DNA of 64,000 nucleotides from Oleiharenicola lentus. Lineage in GTDB: Bacteria; Verrucomicrobiota; Verrucomicrobiia; Opitutales; Opitutaceae. Under the pieces are notes generated by a model. The model was not told where the DNA came from and ran no database searches. It was given only the letters and a program-made list of their open reading frames with translations. Both the position numbers and the translations under genes were made by a program. Shown piece after piece: positions 27,049 through 36,318 of the stretch. Location: the NCBI RefSeq assembly GCF_004118375.1, contig NZ_SDHX01000002.1, forward strand, positions 857,001 through 921,000, in the 5' to 3' direction. Position 1 is the stretch's first letter; each line of letters opens with the position of its first letter.

Positions 27049-27058
27049 TGCAGTAAAC
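27049..27058 (-). promoter_or_regulatory. Shared operator-like site (GTTTACTGCA on minus strand)
   Basis: Reads GTTTACTGCA toward the GNAT gene, 84 bases before its start. Matches the motif found at five other places in the cluster. Confidence 0.5.
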
Positions 27059-27144
27059 TTGCCCGCGGACCTGGCCGGCAGATTTAGTCAGCGGGTCCGC
27101 CACGTCCGCCGGAAGCTTCCGCGTTTCCTCGCCGGCTTTTTATC

Positions 27145-27155
27145 TATGCAGTAAA
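27145..27155 (-). promoter_or_regulatory. Shared operator-like site (CTTTACTGCAT on minus strand)
   Basis: Second site in the same divergent region, 96 bases from the first. The GGCTTTTT flank is shared with the site at 21502. Confidence 0.45.
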
Positions 27156-27364
27156 GTGAGCGACGCGGCGCGCCTTCGGCGCGTTTCTCCTCTGAAATTC
27201 GCGTCGTAGACAAAGCCGCCTGTCGGCGTTGGTCGCGTTTGCGCGCACACGCTTCGCTTCCCACTTGCGAGCGCGGCGCGGCACTGCGAAGAGCGTCGGC
27301 AATTTCGCGCCCCGCCACCGCAACTCCGGCGAGGCGCACTCACTCCCAGTTTCGCCAAGCCTCC

Positions 27365-28051
27365 ATGATGAAGATTGTTCAATGTTGGGATGACGGTGTC
27401 GTCGACGACATCCGCCTGTGCGCACTACTGCGCACACGTGGCGCGCGCGCGACCTTCAATCTCAACCCCGGCCTGCACGGCGCCCGGCGCGGACATGATT
27501 GGATTTACCAGCATACGAAGGTCGTGCAGCGACTGGCGCTCGGCGAACTGTGCGAGACCTATCAGGGATTCACAATCGCCAACCACACCCTCACGCATCC
27601 GTTTCCGTCCCGGCTGTCGCTCGCCGAATGGCGTCGCGAGGTGAGCGACGGGCGGAAGCAGCTACAGGATCACTTCCAGCAGGAGGTGCGCGGCTTCGCT
27701 TATCCCTACGGCGAGCACGATGCCGCTTTGGCGGAGGTCCTCCGCGAGACCGGACACTGCTACGCTCGCACCTGTCTCAACGCCACGCCTTGTCTGCCCG
27801 CGCGCGACGATTTCATTTTGGCGACCGATTGCCACCATGCCGACCCGGCGTTCTGGGAACGCTATGAGGCCGCAAAGGCCGCGCGTTCGCCGGTGTTCTA
27901 CTTCTGGGGCCACAGCTACGAGCTAATGACCGAAGCGGACTGGGCCGGTTTCGATGCGAAGCTGCAACGGATCAACGCCGACCCGGAGGTCCGCTGGGCC
28001 GACCTGCCTGAGCTTTTCCCTTCTTCCGCCCCCCAACGCTCAGCCCCCTGA
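27365..28051 (+). CDS. Polysaccharide deacetylase (NodB-homology) family protein
   Basis: A 228-residue protein from the ATG at 27365 (MMKIVQCWDDGVVDD). The NodB motifs are present: the Asp-Asp of QCWDDG, His-x3-His in ANHTLTHPF, and FAYPYGEHD. A further His lies in FYFWGHSYEL. No signal peptide is seen, so the substrate is probably a cytoplasmic N- or O-acetylated sugar. Its stop codon overlaps the start of the dehydrogenase gene by one base, indicating an operon. Confidence 0.82.
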   Translation: MMKIVQCWDDGVVDDIRLCALLRTRGARATFNLNPGLHGARRGHDWIYQHTKVVQRLALGELCETYQGFTIANHTLTHPFPSRLSLAEWRREVSDGRKQLQDHFQQEVRGFAYPYGEHDAALAEVLRETGHCYARTCLNATPCLPARDDFILATDCHHADPAFWERYEAAKAARSPVFYFWGHSYELMTEADWAGFDAKLQRINADPEVRWADLPELFPSSAPQRSAP

Positions 28052-29073
28052 TGCAGACCACTCCCAAGATCAAAGCGGCGTTCTTCTCCGGCCCCGCCAA
28101 CTGGCTCCCGAGCTCGCCGATCGATTACACCTACGGCCACGGCCGACGGGCGCGGCTCGCGACACTCTGCGACCTGCATCCTCGCATCGTCACTGCGGAG
28201 AACTTCACCGCGGAACAGCCGGCTCTGCAGGGTCTGGAAGTCATCTTCTCCACCTGGGGCATGCCGTGTCTCAGCGCGGCTCAGCTGGAGCTCCTGCCGA
28301 AGTTGCGCGTGGTGTTCTACGCGGCCGGTTCCGTGAGCCACTTCGCGTCCCATTATTTGGAGCGCGGCATCCAAATCGTGAGCGCGAAGGAGGCTAACGC
28401 CGATTCAGTCGCGGAGTTCTGTCTCGGGCAAATCCTGCTCGGCACGAAGGGTTATTTCCGCAACTCCCGCGAATATCGCATGCCTGCGCGATGGGATTCC
28501 TGCTTCCGCGGCCCGGGCAATTACGAGGAGACCGTGGCGCTGATCGGCGTCGGCGCCGTCGCACGCAAGACGGCCGCGATGCTGCAGCACTTCAAGCTCA
28601 AGCTCCTGCTGGTGGAAGATTATCTCTCCGATGTCGAGGCTCGCACACTCGGCGGCACGAAGGTCTCGCTGGAGGACGCGTTTGCGTCCGCCTTCGTGGT
28701 TTCAAACCATCTCGCGGATTTTCCCCACACGCGCGGCGCGATCCGGGCGCGACACTTCCGGGCGCTGCGTCCCGGCGCCGTCTTCATCAATACCGGCCGC
28801 GGTCAGCAAGTCGACGAGGCCGACCTCGCGGTGGTCTTTGCTGAGCGCACCGATTTGACCGCGCTGCTCGACGTGACCGAGGCCGAGCCGCTGCCGGCCG
28901 AGTCGCCGCTGTATGCGCTCCCCAACGTGCATCTTTCCACGCACCTCGCCGGCGCGCTGAACAACGAGGCGCCGCGGCTCGCGGATCTCGTGATCGACGA
29001 ATTCCTCGCCTACCGCGCCGGCCAGCCGCTCCGCCACAGCGTCACCATGGAAAGCCTGTCTCTGCGCGCCTGA
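28051..29073 (+). CDS. D-isomer-specific 2-hydroxyacid dehydrogenase family protein
   Basis: A 340-residue NAD-dependent oxidoreductase. The cofactor loop is VALIGVGAVARKTAAML. The catalytic residues sit in FINTGRGQQVDE (Arg), LLDVTEAEPLP (Glu) and VHLSTHLAGAL (His). The N-terminal substrate domain is unusual in length and begins KAAFFSGPANWL. Enzymes of this group reduce 2-keto acids or oxidise the hydroxy acids. It is the middle gene of a three-gene operon; substrate unknown. Confidence 0.82.
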   Translation: MQTTPKIKAAFFSGPANWLPSSPIDYTYGHGRRARLATLCDLHPRIVTAENFTAEQPALQGLEVIFSTWGMPCLSAAQLELLPKLRVVFYAAGSVSHFASHYLERGIQIVSAKEANADSVAEFCLGQILLGTKGYFRNSREYRMPARWDSCFRGPGNYEETVALIGVGAVARKTAAMLQHFKLKLLLVEDYLSDVEARTLGGTKVSLEDAFASAFVVSNHLADFPHTRGAIRARHFRALRPGAVFINTGRGQQVDEADLAVVFAERTDLTALLDVTEAEPLPAESPLYALPNVHLSTHLAGALNNEAPRLADLVIDEFLAYRAGQPLRHSVTMESLSLRA

Positions 29074-29093
29074 AATTCTCCGCTTCCACGTCC

Positions 29094-31112
29094 ATGACTA
29101 CGCTTTCTTCCGCACCCTACATTTTGCCGGCCGGACGTTTCGGCGGCGAGAATCCGCTGCCGGTCTTCCGCTCGCTCAACGAGAATTTTCCGCTCCACCT
29201 CGATCCCGAGCTGCCGGACGAAGAGCGTCGCTACGCCGGCTGGAAAGCCCAGTTCCGGATGCTGCCGCACCGGCTCCAGGACGACTACGACCGCACGCGC
29301 CAGCCGCGCACATTTCGCTCGCTCGTGCTGCAGAACGAGCACCTTCGCGCCATATTTCTGCCGGAGCTGGGCGGGCGGCTCGTTTCGTTGGTGCATTTGG
29401 CCGAGCAGCGCGAGCTGCTGGATCGCAACCCGGTGTTCCAGCCGGCCAATCTGGCGATCCGCAACGCGTGGTTCAGCGGTGGCATCGAGTGGAACATGGG
29501 CTGTTTCGGTCATCATCATCTGACTTGTTCGCCGGTGTTCGCCGCCCGTGTGCACGCGCCGCAAGGCTACGATTTTCTCCGCCTCTACGAGTTCGACCGC
29601 ACCAAGGTTTTCCCCTGGCAGATCGATTTCCATCTGCCGCCGGGCTCGCGCTGCCTGCTCGTGCGTGTCCGGCTGCTCAACCCACATGCCCACGAGATCC
29701 CGATGTATTGGTGGTCGAACATCGCCGTGCCGGAAACGCGGGGCACGCGCGTGCTGGCGCCCGCCGACACCTGCCTGCACAACGTCGGCGATCAGCCGCT
29801 GAGCATTGCCAAGATGCCGGCGCTCTTCGGTCAGGACGCGAGCTACAGTTCGTCCCTGCCGATCACGCACGAGTTTTTCTATCGCTTGGAGGACACGCGC
29901 CGGCCGTGGATCGCGGCCGTGGCGGAGGACGGCAAGGGCCTCGCGCAGATGTCCACCTCGCGGCTGAGAGGCCGCAAGATGTTCTGCTGGGGCATGGGCA
30001 GCGGCGGGCGGAATTGGCAGACTTATCTCTCCGAACCAGGCCGCGCCTACATCGAGATCCAAGCCGGGCTCGGTCGGCTGCAGGCCGGCTGCCTGCCGAT
30101 GCCGGCGCACGCCGAGTGGTCGTGGACCGAAGCCTACGGCCTGCTGAGCGGCGATCCGCGGACGTTGCACTCGCCCGATTGGTCCGTCGCGCGCAGCGCG
30201 GCGGAGCAGGACATGGAGCGTCTGCTGTCCGCGCGCGAACTCGAGAGCTGGCATCAGGCGAGCGCCGCCACCGCCACGCTCCCGCCGAGTGAGATGCTGC
30301 ACACCGGGTCCGGTTGGGGCGCGCTCGAGCGATTGCGCGCCGAGCGCCAAGGCGCGCATTGCTATTTGCCGCCCGAGATGGAGTTTCCCGTCTCGAGCCT
30401 CGGAGCGGAGCAACAGCCGTGGCTCGAGCTGCTCGAGACCGGCACGCTGCCCGCCCGCTCCGCCACCGCGGCGGATCCCGGCGCCTACCTGATCCAGGAT
30501 GAATGGCGTTGGTTGCTCGAGCGCGCGCTCGCCGCGGGACGCGGCGATCATTGGCTGAGCTGGTATCACCTCGGCGTCGCCCGGCTGGAAAATCACGAGC
30601 CGCTCGGTGCGCGCAGCGCTTGGGAACGCTCGCTTGCCCTGCAACCGACTGCGTGGGCGCATCGCAACCTCGCACAACTTGCGCGCCAGCAGAGCCAGTC
30701 TGCCGAAGCGCTCGAACACTACACGCAGGCGTGGGCGTGCGGGCCGCACACCAGCGCGCTCGCAATCGAATACGCGCAATACCTCGCCGACTTGCAGCTC
30801 TACGAACGGCTCGACGGCTTCGTCCGCACGCTCGCGCCGGCATTCGCCGCACACGAGCGGATGTCGATCTTCCGCGCGCTCGCCGCACTGAAGGCGGGAC
30901 GGCTCGCGGAGGTCGAACCGGTCTTCTCCCATCCCTTCGCCACCATCCGCGAGGGCGAGCTCACCCTCACGAATCTCTGGTTCGAATGGCATGCCCGACA
31001 ACTGGCCGCGCGAGAGAATGTGCCGTTCGATGCCGCACTGCTCGCGCGCGCGCAGCGGGAATTCCCGCCGCCGCACAACATCGACTTCCGTCTGCTGGCC
31101 GGCGGCTCCTGA
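29094..31112 (+). CDS. DUF5107 domain protein with TPR repeats
   Basis: A 672-residue protein. Residues about 45-330 match DUF5107: LVLQNEHLRAIFLPELGG, GRLVSLVH, NAWFSGGIEWNMG, MYWWSNIAVPE. This fold is related to aldose epimerase/galactose mutarotase-like beta-sandwiches. The C-terminal part has TPR-like helices (WLSWYHLGVARLENHEPLGA, HRNLAQLARQQSQSAEALEH). Such proteins occur in glycan utilisation clusters of Verrucomicrobia and Bacteroidetes; their function is not established. Third gene of the operon, 20 bases after the dehydrogenase. Confidence 0.75.
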   Translation: MTTLSSAPYILPAGRFGGENPLPVFRSLNENFPLHLDPELPDEERRYAGWKAQFRMLPHRLQDDYDRTRQPRTFRSLVLQNEHLRAIFLPELGGRLVSLVHLAEQRELLDRNPVFQPANLAIRNAWFSGGIEWNMGCFGHHHLTCSPVFAARVHAPQGYDFLRLYEFDRTKVFPWQIDFHLPPGSRCLLVRVRLLNPHAHEIPMYWWSNIAVPETRGTRVLAPADTCLHNVGDQPLSIAKMPALFGQDASYSSSLPITHEFFYRLEDTRRPWIAAVAEDGKGLAQMSTSRLRGRKMFCWGMGSGGRNWQTYLSEPGRAYIEIQAGLGRLQAGCLPMPAHAEWSWTEAYGLLSGDPRTLHSPDWSVARSAAEQDMERLLSARELESWHQASAATATLPPSEMLHTGSGWGALERLRAERQGAHCYLPPEMEFPVSSLGAEQQPWLELLETGTLPARSATAADPGAYLIQDEWRWLLERALAAGRGDHWLSWYHLGVARLENHEPLGARSAWERSLALQPTAWAHRNLAQLARQQSQSAEALEHYTQAWACGPHTSALAIEYAQYLADLQLYERLDGFVRTLAPAFAAHERMSIFRALAALKAGRLAEVEPVFSHPFATIREGELTLTNLWFEWHARQLAARENVPFDAALLARAQREFPPPHNIDFRLLAGGS

Positions 31113-31145
31113 CTCGCGAAGGCGTGCCGCGCCCTCACGGCACGC

Positions 31146-32552
31146 TCAAGTGCTCCGCTCAGGCGGCGTTTCGCCAGGCGGCTGGTAACCAGCATAGCCG
31201 CCGAAGCGGCGGATTTTGCGCGCCACCACGACGCCCACGGCCAGCACCGCGATGTTCACGATGAAACCGAGCGTGTAAGTGTGGCGGTAAATGTGACCGA
31301 AGGCGTCGAGAAACCAGCCCACCACCGGAGCAAAGACGATCTGCAGCAAAGCCAGCAACATGAGCGCCGCGGAAGAGAACTGCGCAAAGCGCGAGCGCGG
31401 GAACAACCGCTGTCCCAGCGAGGAGACGGCCGTGATGATCATGCCGACAAGGAACGTGTGCAGGACAAAGACCACCGAGAACGTCGCGCCGCTCGTGGTG
31501 ACGAAGCCCGCCACGAGACAGAAAATCGCATACAGCGCCACGCACACCCAGCTGACGCGGAACGGATGGTAGCGATCCGCGAGCGCACCGATGGGATACG
31601 ACATCACCAGCGACAGCAGATAGGAGAACGCGAGCAGCTTGCCGTAGAAGGCCATGTCGACATCGAGACTGCGTGCGAGGTAGATATTGTAGAGGTTGGT
31701 CGGAAAGAACGCGACGTTGACCAACGCGAAGTAGGCGAACACCCAGCGGTAGAACGGCTCCGTGAAGCACTCCGAGAAATAGCGCCGCGCCGCGCCCCAG
31801 CCGCCACCGGGCGGAGCCGCCGCCGGTGGCGGATACTCGCCTTCGGTGACGCGCAGGCACATCAGCGAGAAGCCGACGCCATAGAGCCCGGCCATGCCCG
31901 CGAAGATCAAGGTGTGGTGCGACTCCGCAGCGCCGAGCAGCCAGAGGTTGAAACCCATGCCCGCGAGCAGCGCGAGAATGCGAAAGAGCCCGAAAAAACG
32001 GCCCAGCAGATTGGCCGGCACCACGTCGTTGATGAGTCCGAGAAAAATCACGTTGGCCGTCACAGCGGAGAATTCGAAGACGGTCCAGAAGAGCCCGAGC
32101 AGACAGAGCATCAGCACGTCCTCGCTCCAGTGACCGCCGGTCGGAAGCAGCCGGACCAACCAGGGCGACGCCGCGAGCCCAGCCATGGCCAGCACCGCAA
32201 TCGGCGTGGTGATCATCAGGAACGGAATGCGGCGGCCGTGTTTGCCGCGGTGACGATCAGAGTAGTAGCTCACGATCGGCGCAGCGAAGACGCTCATCAA
32301 ACTCGGAACGGTGCCGAGCAGGAGCCCCGTCACGAGATCGGAGGCACCGTGCTTCTTTAGCAGCAGCTGAACGATAACGGGGATCGAACGATCTTTGATT
32401 AGTGTGAACGTAAAATCACCCCAGAGCAGCCAGAAAAACAGCAGGACCAGGGCACCCTTGCTGTAGCTCAGCGTGCCTATGCGCCACCGCGGGACGGGAG
32501 TGTCGTGGGCCATCTCGGGCGACGCGGAAGGCAAAGAGGAAGGTGGCGACAT
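31146..32552 (-). CDS. MFS transporter, probable sugar transporter
   Basis: A membrane protein of about 468 residues from the ATG at 32552 (a GTG at 32588 would add 12 residues) with 12 hydrophobic segments. The MFS loop 2-3 signature is SYYSDRHRGKHGRR. A second loop ALADRYHPFR lies in the C-terminal half. It likely imports a mono- or oligosaccharide. It follows the TonB receptor gene on the same strand, giving an outer- plus inner-membrane uptake pair. The C-terminus ends in a short charged tail. Confidence 0.83.
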   Translation of the reverse strand: MSPPSSLPSASPEMAHDTPVPRWRIGTLSYSKGALVLLFFWLLWGDFTFTLIKDRSIPVIVQLLLKKHGASDLVTGLLLGTVPSLMSVFAAPIVSYYSDRHRGKHGRRIPFLMITTPIAVLAMAGLAASPWLVRLLPTGGHWSEDVLMLCLLGLFWTVFEFSAVTANVIFLGLINDVVPANLLGRFFGLFRILALLAGMGFNLWLLGAAESHHTLIFAGMAGLYGVGFSLMCLRVTEGEYPPPAAAPPGGGWGAARRYFSECFTEPFYRWVFAYFALVNVAFFPTNLYNIYLARSLDVDMAFYGKLLAFSYLLSLVMSYPIGALADRYHPFRVSWVCVALYAIFCLVAGFVTTSGATFSVVFVLHTFLVGMIITAVSSLGQRLFPRSRFAQFSSAALMLLALLQIVFAPVVGWFLDAFGHIYRHTYTLGFIVNIAVLAVGVVVARKIRRFGGYAGYQPPGETPPERST

Positions 32553-32673
32553 GCGGAGGCCAGAGCGGAAATTAGTCAATAATGGCACTCAGGCAAAACA
32601 GCCCAAGAGCAAAAGCGAACGGCGGCCCACAGCCCCCTGCTGCAAGCCGCCGTGACACTTACACACTAGAGCT

Positions 32674-34935
32674 TCAGAGGCGCGTGGTGATAGTCAGGAT
32701 AACCATGCGCGGATCGCCCCGCGTGTTGACCGAAGGCGTATATTCCTTGTTGGCGATGTTCTTCACCGACAGCGCGAACTCGGTGTTGCGACCGATGATC
32801 TTGGTCGAATAGCCGACCGTCATGTCGAAGAGCGCGTACGGACGGAAATACAGCGCGTTATTTTGGTCGGAGGCTTTCTGGAATCCCTGCCAAGTCATGC
32901 CGCCAGCAATGTAGGCGCTCTTCAGAGGGCCTGAGGGGAAGAAATACTTCGTCCACACACTGCCCATGTTGCCCACCGAGCCGAGGAGCGGCACGCCTTC
33001 GAGCGCGGTGTTCTCGGGATTCCGATAGTAAATGGCGTTTTGGTGGCTGTAGGCGAGGTAGGTCTGCCAGTTGGGAATCGGGCTGAGCACGACATCGAAC
33101 TCGATGCCGCGACTCTGCGTCATGCCGGTCTGCACCGTGCGGAAGGCGAGTTCGCCTGCAGAGTTGAAGGCGGCGATGGACTGGATCAGGTTGTTGTTAC
33201 GAATCTGATAGGCGCTGATCGTGCCGGAGAGCTTGCCGTCAAGGAAGGCAGCTTTCAGTCCAATGTCGTAGCCTTCTCCGATCGGATCCTTTGCGGGTCC
33301 AAGGTAGTTTTCGTCCGCGTCGTAGAGGTCTGCGGAGTTCGGTACGAAGGATTTACTGTAGGCGGCGTAGGCGGATACCTCCGGAGTGATCTTGTAAAGC
33401 ACGCCGACCTGGGGTGTGTTGGCGGAGGAGACATAGGCTGGTAGCACCTCACCGGTGCGCATGTTGGTGGATACGGTCTCCGTTTCCGTGTGACGGAGGC
33501 CGGTGAGGGCGACCAGGTGATCATCAAGGAAGCCAAGGGTCAGACCGCCCCAATATGACTTGATACTGACGTCGTCGTGCCAGTAGGAGATAGTGGGCAT
33601 GATGGGCACTGGCTCGTCGCGGTTCCACGTGGAGGGATTGGAGAGGTCCCAAGCGCGGGGATAGTCGACGGTCGAGGCGCGGTGCTTTTCGTTGTCTGAA
33701 TTCTGACTATCCTCTTGGACGCCGAAAAGGAATTTGGCGGAAACGCCTCCAAACTGATATTTGCCGATCGCCTCCGCGTTGTAGGTTTGGGTGTCGCCCC
33801 AATAGTGGCCGGTGTTGGGGCGGCGCATGAGGGCGTTCTCGGGCTGAATGGCCGGCAGTGTCGCGGTGGCCGCGATGGGCGCGGTGGTAAAGACGCCGTA
33901 GCCGACGATGAAGCGCGCGCTGGTGTAATACTCAATGTCACGCTTGGAGGAGGCGTAGACGAGGCGGGTGTTCCAGTGTTCGCCTATGCCCTGATTGTAT
34001 TCGGCGACGAGATTCCTGTTTTTCGTCTGGCGGTAGTTGGCGTTGGCTGAGGTGTTGAAAGTCCGCGGGAGGCCCGGATAGAAGAGGCCGTTTTTGCTCC
34101 CGTCCGGCAGGCGACTGTCGTAAACGGTCGGCAAGGGATTGAGCAAGGGGCCCTCGTCCTTATCGAATCTCTCGTAGCTGACCATGATCTGTCCGGTCTT
34201 GTTGACCTGCCAGGCCAGGGCCCCGGCGGCGGCCCACCGATTGGCATCGTAAGCATCATAGTAATGTGAGTCCTGACCGGTGGTCAGGCCGAGGCGATAG
34301 CTAAGGCCCTTGGCAATCGGACCGGTGCTATCGAGATTGGCCACGAAGTAATCGTAGCTGCCTCCGCTCAGCGTGAGCGTGTTCAGTTTGTAGCTCAGCG
34401 GCCGCTTCGAGATAACGTTCACGATACCCCCCGGAGAGAGCTGGCCGTAGAGGAACGACGACGGGCCCTTCATCACCTCGACGCGCTCTACCAGAGTTGG
34501 GTCCAGGACCTGCGGACCCGTGAAACCGTTGCGAAGCGGCTGGGTGCCAGCGTCGAAGCCACGAATGGTGAAGTGACTGTTGCCTTCGTCGAAACCGCCA
34601 CCTATGAACGTCACGCCCGGACTGTATTTCACGATGTCGTAGAGGCCGGAGGCGTGCTGATCCTGGATAAATTCATTCGTGAACGCATTCAGCGCGAAAG
34701 GAAGGTCCTTGATCGGAGTGTCGAAGCGGGATCCGGAAACGGAGTTCGAGGCGCGGTAGCCCTGGTCTTTGGAGGAGTTGACGACAAAGGGCGAGAGCAC
34801 GACGGTGTCGTCTGGGCTCGTACTGTCATTCGATGAGGGGTCTTTTTCCGGCGCGGCGGGCTGCACCGATTGGGCGGGCAACTGGATCATCAGCAGCACG
34901 GCCAACGGCAAGCATCGGGTAGTCAGGTGTTTCAT
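32674..34935 (-). CDS. TonB-dependent outer-membrane receptor
   Basis: A 753-residue receptor with signal peptide (CLPLAVLLMIQLPAQSV). The N-terminal DTVVLSPFVVNSSKDQGYRA stretch is like that of Opitutaceae receptors. The plug domain follows (LPFALNAFTNEFIQDQ, FTIRGFDAG, VERVEVMKGPSSFLYGQ, GGIVNVISKRPL), then a 22-strand barrel ending in Phe/Leu-type residues (MVILTITTRL). Sequence resembles the siderophore-receptor subfamily, but its position beside a sugar transporter and LacI regulator suggests a glycan or glycoside ligand. A shared operator-like site lies 106 bases upstream. Confidence 0.88.
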   Translation of the reverse strand: MKHLTTRCLPLAVLLMIQLPAQSVQPAAPEKDPSSNDSTSPDDTVVLSPFVVNSSKDQGYRASNSVSGSRFDTPIKDLPFALNAFTNEFIQDQHASGLYDIVKYSPGVTFIGGGFDEGNSHFTIRGFDAGTQPLRNGFTGPQVLDPTLVERVEVMKGPSSFLYGQLSPGGIVNVISKRPLSYKLNTLTLSGGSYDYFVANLDSTGPIAKGLSYRLGLTTGQDSHYYDAYDANRWAAAGALAWQVNKTGQIMVSYERFDKDEGPLLNPLPTVYDSRLPDGSKNGLFYPGLPRTFNTSANANYRQTKNRNLVAEYNQGIGEHWNTRLVYASSKRDIEYYTSARFIVGYGVFTTAPIAATATLPAIQPENALMRRPNTGHYWGDTQTYNAEAIGKYQFGGVSAKFLFGVQEDSQNSDNEKHRASTVDYPRAWDLSNPSTWNRDEPVPIMPTISYWHDDVSIKSYWGGLTLGFLDDHLVALTGLRHTETETVSTNMRTGEVLPAYVSSANTPQVGVLYKITPEVSAYAAYSKSFVPNSADLYDADENYLGPAKDPIGEGYDIGLKAAFLDGKLSGTISAYQIRNNNLIQSIAAFNSAGELAFRTVQTGMTQSRGIEFDVVLSPIPNWQTYLAYSHQNAIYYRNPENTALEGVPLLGSVGNMGSVWTKYFFPSGPLKSAYIAGGMTWQGFQKASDQNNALYFRPYALFDMTVGYSTKIIGRNTEFALSVKNIANKEYTPSVNTRGDPRMVILTITTRL

Positions 34936-35040
34936 TGGTATGTTGGGTTAACTTGATTCCAAGGTGGCCTTGGGAAACGTGGGCACTAAAACAGCTGCCG
35001 TTTGCCCCACCGGTGAGGTGACTTCAATGCCTTCGCCGGT

Positions 35041-35051
35041 ATGCAGTAATC
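35041..35051 (-). promoter_or_regulatory. Shared operator-like site (GATTACTGCAT on minus strand)
   Basis: Reads GATTACTGCAT toward the TonB receptor gene, 106 bases from its start. An imperfect inverted copy (GGATTATATGC) follows within 15 bases, giving weak dyad symmetry. Confidence 0.5.
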
Positions 35052-36150
35052 CAGGGGATTATATGCTTAGTCCGGTTCGGTTGGTCAGGTAAGAGTCGCT
35101 ATCGCGTCTATCGTTTCAGATCAACGGCACCGCTTAGGTGCCACCATTGCAGACCAGGCATTACCCTCTGTATCATCTGGCCCTCGGTTTCCAGGGTGTT
35201 GAGGTCGCCGCCGCCGCGTCCACGAAGCAGGGCGCGGCATCCCGAGGAAAGCTCCATCCGGCAATGCCTGTTGGAGACGTGCAGTGCATGAGATCGGCTG
35301 ATTCTCTAAGCCCCAAGAAATCGAAAAGCTTCCTCATCCTGATTCTCTACTATCGCTCTCTGCCGCGACTTGTTAAGGCATAAAAATCTGCGTTCGGTCC
35401 TATCGACACCAACCCGACTGAGTCGCCGACAAGGATTACATGAGACGACGCAAATAGGGTCATAGCGACTGTCTGCAGCGGCTCCGGTGCCACATTTAAG
35501 TATTCATGGCGCCGCTCACGAGCGTGCGCACCGAATCTGCTTGGGTAGATTGTGCTCATGCAAGCTGAGAGCGAAGGCGTCGCAGGATGATGCGGAAAGA
35601 TCGACATCCAAGCGCGGAACTCCGCCTGTTGGTCGACCGGAATGTCTCGAATTTGAATCACTGGGAGTAAGTGCCGACCTATGTGGATACTTTCATGCCT
35701 TCGGTAGCGTCTGATGCCTCCGCATGAGCCGAGCAGAGGATTGCCGATGAGACATAGTCATGCTGGTTAGCCCATGTGGATTTGCTTAATCGATCCGTCA
35801 CCACGATGAAGAGCCACGGTCAGCCATGTTGTGTCGACGACGATTTGATTGGGGACACTCGAAGAGCAACCCTGCTCGGGGTTTAGGTTCCATGTGCGTT
35901 CAATACACCACAACCAGTGGCTTGGGTGATGTTGATGACCAGACTAGACCATCGTCGGGCCCTTTTTGGCGTAGCATACCTCTCGCAACATCTCGTCACC
36001 CACATCTTCGCCACAACGAACGAAAGCCGATAACATTTTCAACTCCGCGGCCCGCGATGGGCTACGCGATCACGAAACTGGTGCTTAATTTCCTGCACTC
36101 AAGGTGCGTAATCGTTTAGAAGCTTCAAGCTCGTCCTGTCGGTCTGACTA

Positions 36151-36300
36151 AGGTCGTGCACCGCGATAGTTCGCGGCAACCCCGCCAAGGGAGCCGAGCT
36201 GCTGCACGACCATCACCCCAAGGAAGAGCGGCGCCGTCAGTTCACCAGGGACGAGTTGGATAAGATCTTTTCTGCAGCCACTGGTGAGAGCGCGGGATCA
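36151..36300 (+). pseudogene. Remnant of a tyrosine integrase
   Basis: A short frame encodes VRGNPAKGAELLHDHHPKEE followed by RRRQFTRDELDKIFSAATGE. The Asn-Pro, basic linker and F-T-x-x-E-L-x-K-I-F pattern is the junction between the core-binding and catalytic domains of phage-type integrases. Upstream the frame is closed by a stop, and downstream it loses similarity before any catalytic motif. It abuts the 3' end of the LacI gene. Confidence 0.45.
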
Positions 36301-36318
36301 TCCTCTTCAAGGGCTACA

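Larger units (their letters stand above)
26966..27364. other. Divergent control region with two operator-like sites
   Basis: Almost 400 bases between the leftward GNAT operon and the rightward deacetylase operon. It contains GTTTACTGC-type sites at 27049-27058 and 27145-27155, both pointing toward the leftward operon. The rest (27160-27364) has no convincing coding frame. Confidence 0.5.
34936..36318. other. Degenerate intergenic region
   Basis: Nearly 1.4 kb of lower GC than the flanks, with no intact gene. It includes the operator-like site at 35041, a leftward frame near 35650-35350 whose start (MIQIRDIPVDQQAEFRAWM) reads like a real small protein but soon degrades, and an integrase-like remnant at 36151. 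This pattern suggests decayed mobile DNA inserted between the TonB and LacI genes. Confidence 0.45.

Noticed and set aside
29010-31076. Long minus-strand frame opposite the DUF5107 gene (688 codons)
   Set aside because: Arg/Glu/Pro-rich shadow of a well-supported gene, no motifs.
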